Shown here one piece after another: positions 57,742 through 64,000 of a stretch of 64,000 nucleotides of DNA. Position numbers and translations under genes: made by a program. The notes below the pieces were generated by a model, which was given only the letters and a program-made list of their open reading frames with translations, did not search any database and was not told where the DNA came from. How positions within the stretch are numbered: position 1 is the stretch's first letter; each line of letters begins with the position of its first letter. Origin of the DNA: Ascidia mentula (Eukaryota; Chordata; Ascidiacea; Phlebobranchia; Ascidiidae); NCBI GenBank assembly GCA_947561715.1, contig OX387205.1, positions 11,413,001-11,477,000 of the forward strand, given 5' to 3'.

Positions 57742-60700
57742 TCACAAGGACAAATGGTGAGTCGAAAATCTTGGCTTGTTTCTCGCTTTAGCTCTGGCTC
57801 CATTCAATAACCTACAAAATTATGATATTAATTAATGAACAACTATCCTGCAAAAGAACCTTTTTTTAAAAGTTAATTAAAGGTATAATGCAGAAAAAAA
57901 AACTTTTCCACAAATTTAGGTACTAAAAATTTCCCAAATGATAAACATCTGCACCTAAAATGACACTGGCAGTTTTACTAACTTTGTACCTGTTAACCCG
58001 GCATGTTAAACCGATTAGTAAATCCAACCTACCTATGAAATGCCCTCGACCTCCAAATTTTGATGGTCTTGTCGTCACTTACAGACACAGCCATCGAAGG
58101 GTCACGAGGGTTCACAGCCACACAATTCACAACATCGTCATGTGGTAAAGACGAAACTGAGGTGTTATAATGACGATCCCATATGTATCCCCGGGAGTCT
58201 TCCGATCCACTGAAATGAATTGCAGCAAAAAATATTTTTCACATTATCAGTTAATACAATTCTAACATTTGAGTTTATAGTATGTGGAAAATCATTACCT
58301 AGCAACGTAGAAGTCATTGGAGCTCAGATGGAGAAAGAAGACATCGCTGACTGCACTGTGACCAAGCATTGTTGACATCTGAAATACATGGAAATTTATG
58401 TTTGTCAAATTGACTAAAAAAATTTGTACATGCAGGCCTCAATAGGACTTGATCAATTAGTTTAAAAAAAAAAAAAACAATACTGTGCTTTTTATTATCT
58501 ACCCCTGTCTTGGCAGCTTGGTAAAAGAGCTTTTTCTATAAGGTCGCTGTGACCTACTTTTTTACTCAATATGACATTCTTAAGGTTTCAGCATATTTTT
58601 AAAAATGGTACCTTTTTCATTGTAATAAGATCAAACACAACCAATTTAATCATGGTTGAGATCTTTGGAGATTCAAACTGAAGCCGATTGTTTTGCTGCA
58701 AAAGTAAATCCCAATTTCCAATCCATTCCCTCACATTCACATACAGGTATCTGAACAACAGCCAAAATGCAACATTATTTTTATCCCAAATACTACAAAA
58801 AAATACAACTTAATCATCTTTTTACAATAAAACTGAATTGACAAACAGACTACACAGGGAAGTGTTACCTGTTGCAGGGTGATAAAGTCATCCCAACACA
58901 TTGTCCATTCATTTCAAGGATGTGGTCCCAAGCATCTGCCTCCATAGTTGATCTTGATAACAGAAAGAAGTTGTAAATTTTTGATATTTTTTCATTTTAA
59001 TACATAGTTACATCCCTGTGCTAGTAAAATGAATAAAAACACATTAAATCCTGTACTACGTATTAAAATGCTGACTTCTTTACCTGGATAGCAATAGAAT
59101 AAGAATCATTTAATTTTACACTTTTATGTGTTTGTTGTAAAAACATCTTGATACAAAGGAGTTCACGATAAAAATATAGTTGTTACATTTAGCATCCGGT
59201 TGTCTCACTAGCACTATGCCAGAATAACCATTGGAATACAATGCTTAAAGTGAAACATAGGCAAATGCATACAATTTTTAACAACTGGTTGGTGTAGGTC
59301 ATTTAAGTACAAGAACCGGCCAAATCCAACCACTACATTTACTTAACATAACAGGACTTTTCAATTTCAAGATTATAAACCGTGGTAAGTGTTTTGTTCA
59401 CCAACCTGCTGTGGTCACTGCCTGCAGACAGACTTCCTGTGTCTCCATCAGCCAGTTTGCTGCATTCTTCTTGTTTCAACATTTTAATACCTGAAAAGTG
59501 TTACAGATGCTGGTCTGAAATTCACATAGTTACATACAGTAAATGTTTCAATGCAAATGGAAAAAAATACACATAGGAAATTCTAACAGTGTTGCAATGG
59601 TTCAAAATAACTCTCAACTCATTTAACCAGCAATAGGGTTGGACTTAAAGAAAAGCATGTACAAATTTAAAACCACAATATTTACATGCATTTACCAATC
59701 TGATGGGGGAAACACACTAGCTGGCCAGTAAAGCACACTAGTAGCTTGTAACGTTTGGGAGCTCTAACAGCAGCAATGTCATCATCTGCACTTGTTGCAG
59801 AACTTCAAAAAAAAAGAAATCAGTGTTTACTTAATGCAAGTTAAAGGTAACACAACAAGTATTAAAATTATCACTTTATCATCATTTTAAATTTACAAAT
59901 TAAACACACCAATTTACAAAAATTATGTTATTTATAGTACCAGGCCTTATAGGCATATGCCAGATACATTTCCTCATGTACGCTACGCTTACCTAGAATC
60001 AACATCACTGTTAAAAGCAGCATGTGAAGGCCTGAAGAACTGTAAATTCATCTTTTTGCCACATTTTTCACAGTATTGAACATTGTTTTGTGTTGCTCTG
60101 TCAGTGACATCTGAGTTTAAATCAGGATATAGCACACTGTCTGTGTCAGTGTTCATTCCACAAGATTTAAAAAGAGTTTTTGATTCTGCCTGCAATGCAG
60201 AAGCCTCCACATCACTGTCTGCCTCTTTGCTTTTGGAGCAAAAACTGAAACAGCTTGACTTGGTTGCCAAGGAAGAAGTGGATGAGAGCTTGGCAAGCTT
60301 GATGTGCTGGTTTCTTTCATCACATGTATTACACAGTAGATCTACCAAAAGAATTTCACTTTATTGAATAAAAAAGTACAGGTCACATATTATGAGAAAC
60401 ACTTTATGTTGAAAGCATTTTGCAGAGTCCAGGATTTATGAAGAGACTGTAAATATGCAACAGCAAACATACTTTTGTTTGGGAAATGTGCTAAGTATTC
60501 TTCTTTCTGCAAATCTTCCTTGAGGTTTTTAACATGTATTGGGTGAAGTATAGTCGACAAGTCTTCTGTGTAATGATTTCTTATGATCTGCAAACAACAT
60601 TGAATTTACATTGCTAAATTTTTCATGGAAAATACCACAAGTACAAACAAGTTTATATTCTTATAAATTATTGGTGAATGTATTTTTTCAAACAAAGGCA

Positions 60701-63639
60701 GTTTTTATAGTGTTTGGTAATTGATTCTGGGAATCATTGCCCATTCAGTGGCAACTGTCCCTGACAATTTCCACCTTATGTATAATAATTGTTTACAGAC
60801 ACTAGGAGTACTTTTTCTTGAAAGCAAAATACATTTGTATTGTGTACCAAGACTGACAGACTTTTAACATTTTGTTTTGATTCAGTGATTGTGTTATTTT
60901 TTTGTGTATTATATGGAACTCAAAAAAATCACTTTGTATCGACTATATATATACATTAAATTACAGTATAGCCTTGTGACAATATGACAAAACTGCATAA
61001 CACAGATCTGCGAACAAGGATATTTAATGCCCAAACAGATGCCTGTCACAGATAACCATTGTGCAACTATAGAATGATGATTAAGTGCTAATCTATGTCA
61101 AAGTCCAGCCTCATATGAACCTTATACAGCATTACATATTAATAAACTGAACACACAAGAAACAGCTTGCTGATGAATTGTCATGATGACAGCACTGATT
61201 TATAAATAATCAGGTTGTGGAAACAAATTTGAGATAATAGTACTGCATATACACATATTTTGTGCTGGCCAGCGAACATACAAAAGTGACATTTTTTTCA
61301 CATTATATATATACTTAAAAAGAAATCACTCTCACATTGTTTAAGTATATATATTGTACAGAATAAGGTCTAAACAAAATAATGACTAATTATTCATTTT
61401 TACTCTTAGTTTACAGACACACCACTTCTAACAGACTTATTATTGACGTCATTTTGACAAGTGATTTATTTTTATTTGAAAAATAGTTATATACCTGTCT
61501 CACAGGCTTTGTGAGGTCAGAAACGAGCAAGTAACTGACAGTTGCAAAATTGTCGCATCTGAACAAGAAGGAGCGAGTCACAGTGGATTGGTAAAGAGAT
61601 TCCACTTCCTTTGAAACATAAAAAGACATTTTTTCCCACAACGCAAAAATTTCAAAAATAAATTCAAAATAAAAATGTTGAAAATATAATGAGCTTTATC
61701 GAATTCAAAAGGAAATTGTATTATTAGGCCTTGCTGTTACTTTTTTGAAGTTACTGTATGTTTACTCGCATGACCCAATAATGCAGTGACTAACAGTCAC
61801 ATGGTTGGCAATTAGCACATCCAAATTGCATCATAAAAACTGTGCAAATTTCACAGGCCTTGCATGAATAAAAAAACTATTGCATCATCAGCAAACCTTT
61901 TGTATTGCCAATGCACTATGTAACAAAATTATAACCACCAAAAATTATAGAAGCTTGACTGACCTGTGCAGATTTGTTGAGTACCACTTCACACAAACAC
62001 TGTTGTGTTGAGGTAATAATGTGAGCTCGGGCAGAGAGGATGTGAGATTCGTTTAACCACGTACCCATAACATCGTACGGAATAATTCGAACCCTAGCCT
62101 ATGAAAAAATATCCACTGTAAGCTGATTCTGTTCCTATCACTGGCAATGAAAACTGATTATACAGTGTTTATGAGTATTGTTTTAAATCAATAACAAAGC
62201 ACATTATGGAAATTATCAGCACAAAAACCAAAACGCCAAAAATATTTGTAACCCATAAAAAAACATTTAAAAAAGAATTTCTAAAAAAATTAGAATTTAC
62301 CACTCACAACAATTTAAAGCAATTTTAAGTAAGTTAACAAACTTAAGCTTGCAAATGCACATACTTGTATCGTAAAGTTCCCTGCAAATATGTTGTAGAT
62401 GACAATCTCACCACCTTGGTTTGATCCCGCACATCGCCCAGATACTAAAAGTTGCGTGTCACTTGGACTAAACTGCGACAATTGCGAGTATTTCCATTGG
62501 AAAAGTGAATTTGTGCCACCAAGACGACTGCTAAATACTGTCTCGAATGGCCAGTCAGCATTAAATACCTGAAAAAAAATATTTGAAAATAATGGGCTGC
62601 TTACATTTACCACCAAAAAACAAAACTTTTAAATTTTTATTTTAATAAATGGTCATGTTGATCTATACATTATAAACACATTTTTGCATTGCTAAAAAGC
62701 ATACATGTAAAGATTACTTGGGTATACTTTTATATACGCATCCTTCGAGCAGGTTGAAAACATCATGCCATTGTGAGAAAAAGCAACATGCAAAACTTCA
62801 TCTGAATGTTCCTCAATTTTATCCAACTCTTGGCTTGGAGTTCTGTCAAGAAGCCTCTCATACTCTGCTCTCCATGAAGTTGCACCTTTTGCAATGAGAG
62901 TGGATAAAATACAACATACAATTATGTAGTCTGTAATCTCTCTCAGGGTACTGGATTGTCATTAAGAAAGTTATAACCTTTTATTTGACAAGGTGCCATC
63001 AAAACATAATTTTTAAAACGAACACATGTTCATCAATTTTAGACTAACATTACATAGTTGGTAATGGAACCCTTGATATTTTGTTACGCTGCTAAAACAC
63101 TATTGCTCAACACATTTAACAACACTTAATTATCTAAAATACAATGAACAAAAATATAACCACAAACAGCATTGAAATGTATCATCAGTTTACATGTAGG
63201 CCCTTGAAAGTTAAATTATAATGCTACCTGGTAAAAGTTTGACATCTTGGGTCAACTTGTAATCAGATACGAATCTTTTTTTCCAGATAAGTTCAGTTTC
63301 AGATACGTTTTTCCACCTCCAACAAACTTGACCTAGACAAAAATACTTATTAGTAATTACAGCATTGGATTATATACCACTGTAAATAGATAAACCCTGC
63401 AATTTTTTTGTGATGTCCAGACTTTATCATATGCTACAATACAATTAAACCACAGAAACTTGCTCATTTTTTAGCAGTTAAAGAGTTTTATGTTTGTAAA
63501 GAAACTTACCCACACATCCCAGTTCTTTGCAGCTCAACAACTCAAAAATTTGCAGAAGAATATCTTCCGGCAAAAAACTCCATGTGATCATTTCACATTT
63601 TCCCACTTGCACATCATCAACAATATGATCCAATCTCAT
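57742..63639 (-). CDS. FBXW5: F-box and WD40 repeat protein 5, about 683 aa, 15 exons
   Basis: Minus-strand exons: 63510-63639, 63228-63332, 62728-62885, 62365-62568, 61964-62098, 61495-61608, 60473-60587, 59993-60341, 59696-59802, 59406-59490, 58869-58952, 58612-58750, 58299-58378, 58033-58209 and 57742-57811, all in phase. An F-box lies at residues about 20-70 (FLPEDILLQIFELLSCKELG..VCWRWKNVSETELIWKKRF). WD repeats follow, with EEHSDEVLHVAFSHNGMMFS, CSKDAYIKV, RYLYVNVREW, SGSEDSRGYIWDRHYN and SVSDDKTIKIWRS, in the order found in FBXW5. The protein is a substrate receptor of CUL1 or DDB1-CUL4 ubiquitin ligases; vertebrate FBXW5 targets include SASS6 and EPS8. Its length exceeds the human protein by over 100 residues, mostly in exon 8. 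The start at 63639 is the first ATG before the F-box; an upstream exon is not excluded. Confidence 0.94.
59993..60341 (-). other. FBXW5: FBXW5 exon 8: low-complexity insert with two CxxC pairs
   Basis: This 349-base exon encodes residues 321-437. It holds CNTC at 324-327 and CEKC at 411-414, a CFSFC between them (351-355), and long Ser/Asp/Glu stretches. Two CxxC knuckles about 85 residues apart could form one zinc ribbon closing the loop. I do not recall this in vertebrate FBXW5, whose WD propeller has a different insertion at a similar place. Confidence 0.55.
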
Positions 63640-64000
63640 CTTTTGTATGAAGTTTTTTATGAAAATGTTTACTACCACTCAGCTACAGTACCCAATACCA
63701 AAAAATTTAATTTAACAACTATTGCACCACATAAAGTTCCAAAATATTGGTTCTTCACTGCAAAGTCCAAAGCAACAAATCAGATTCGATTTTCCTATAT
63801 TTTAGGCCTTGCAAAGTATTATATACCCGCATCTGTTAATTTCTTGAAAGTCCGCAATGCTCAATTAGTTTTCGTCTAAACAGTAAAATACCACATTATA
63901 CAGTACCTAGAATATCAAGAATATAATTATCTACAATTCTGTTAACCCTGAACAAAATTAAAGTCCAGTCGGTTTTGTAATTAGGGAGAAAATATAAGGT
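63640..64000. other. Upstream of FBXW5, no gene found
   Basis: Presumed promoter or 5' UTR of FBXW5. An open plus-strand frame crossing from 63490 to 63879 is mostly the antisense of FBXW5 exon 1 and is not a gene. Confidence 0.4.

Noticed and set aside
63490-63879. 129-codon plus-strand frame at the right end
   Set aside because: Its first half is antisense to the F-box exon of FBXW5 and the rest is AT-rich non-coding sequence.

Overview
The window is invertebrate chordate DNA, most likely from a tunicate such as Ciona. It is AT-rich, its genes are split by many short GT-AG introns (down to 49 bp), neighbouring genes are only a few hundred bases apart, and several proteins are chordate-type (HINFP, FBXW5, DUS4L, an HNK-1/CHST-type sulfotransferase). 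The species call is inference. All gene models below were spliced by hand from reading frame, splice sites and intron phase.

Left part (1-22150): the 5' end of an unrecognised gene (minus, 1-225), divergent from a Myb/SANT-like DNA-binding gene (plus, 512-1521). Then come a multi-exon gene whose N-terminus resembles the meiotic telomere protein MAJIN (plus, from 3645), a secreted EGF/LRR protein (minus, 6316-7878), a Golgi carbohydrate sulfotransferase (plus, 9991-12179), a possible cysteine-rich secreted protein (minus, 14405-14824), and about 7 kb in which I find no gene. Traces of transposable elements are scattered here, including a hammerhead-ribozyme-like core at about 13276-13312.

Middle (22151-42063): a tandem 2.3 kb duplication carrying two nearly identical copies of a two-exon gene for a 129-residue single-pass membrane protein. 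Next to it lies a roughly 15 kb satellite of about 80 copies of a 187-bp monomer. The monomer is rich in CCGG palindromes and the array is organised into higher-order repeats (3-mers, then 7-, 9-, 6- and 9-mers). A diverged monomer already sits at the edge of each duplication copy, which ties the satellite to this locus.

Right part (42064-64000): a 9-codon minisatellite and a GC-rich island, then a dense gene cluster. On the minus strand are FBXW5 (57742-63639), DUS4L (52022-53157) and, 128 bp downstream of DUS4L, a 14-exon gene (46163-51893) encoding a 980-residue fusion of a class V aminotransferase/cysteine-desulfurase-like domain to a complete TtcA-like PP-loop tRNA-thiolation domain. HINFP (53445-57077) lies on the plus strand, sharing a 287-bp divergent promoter with DUS4L and converging on FBXW5. 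The DUS4L-fusion pair looks like a small tRNA-modification operon; in tunicates such pairs are usually resolved by spliced-leader trans-splicing. The desulfurase-TtcA fusion is the most exciting item in the window: one polypeptide seems to hold both sulfur mobilisation and sulfur transfer for an animal tRNA thiolation that I do not know to be described.
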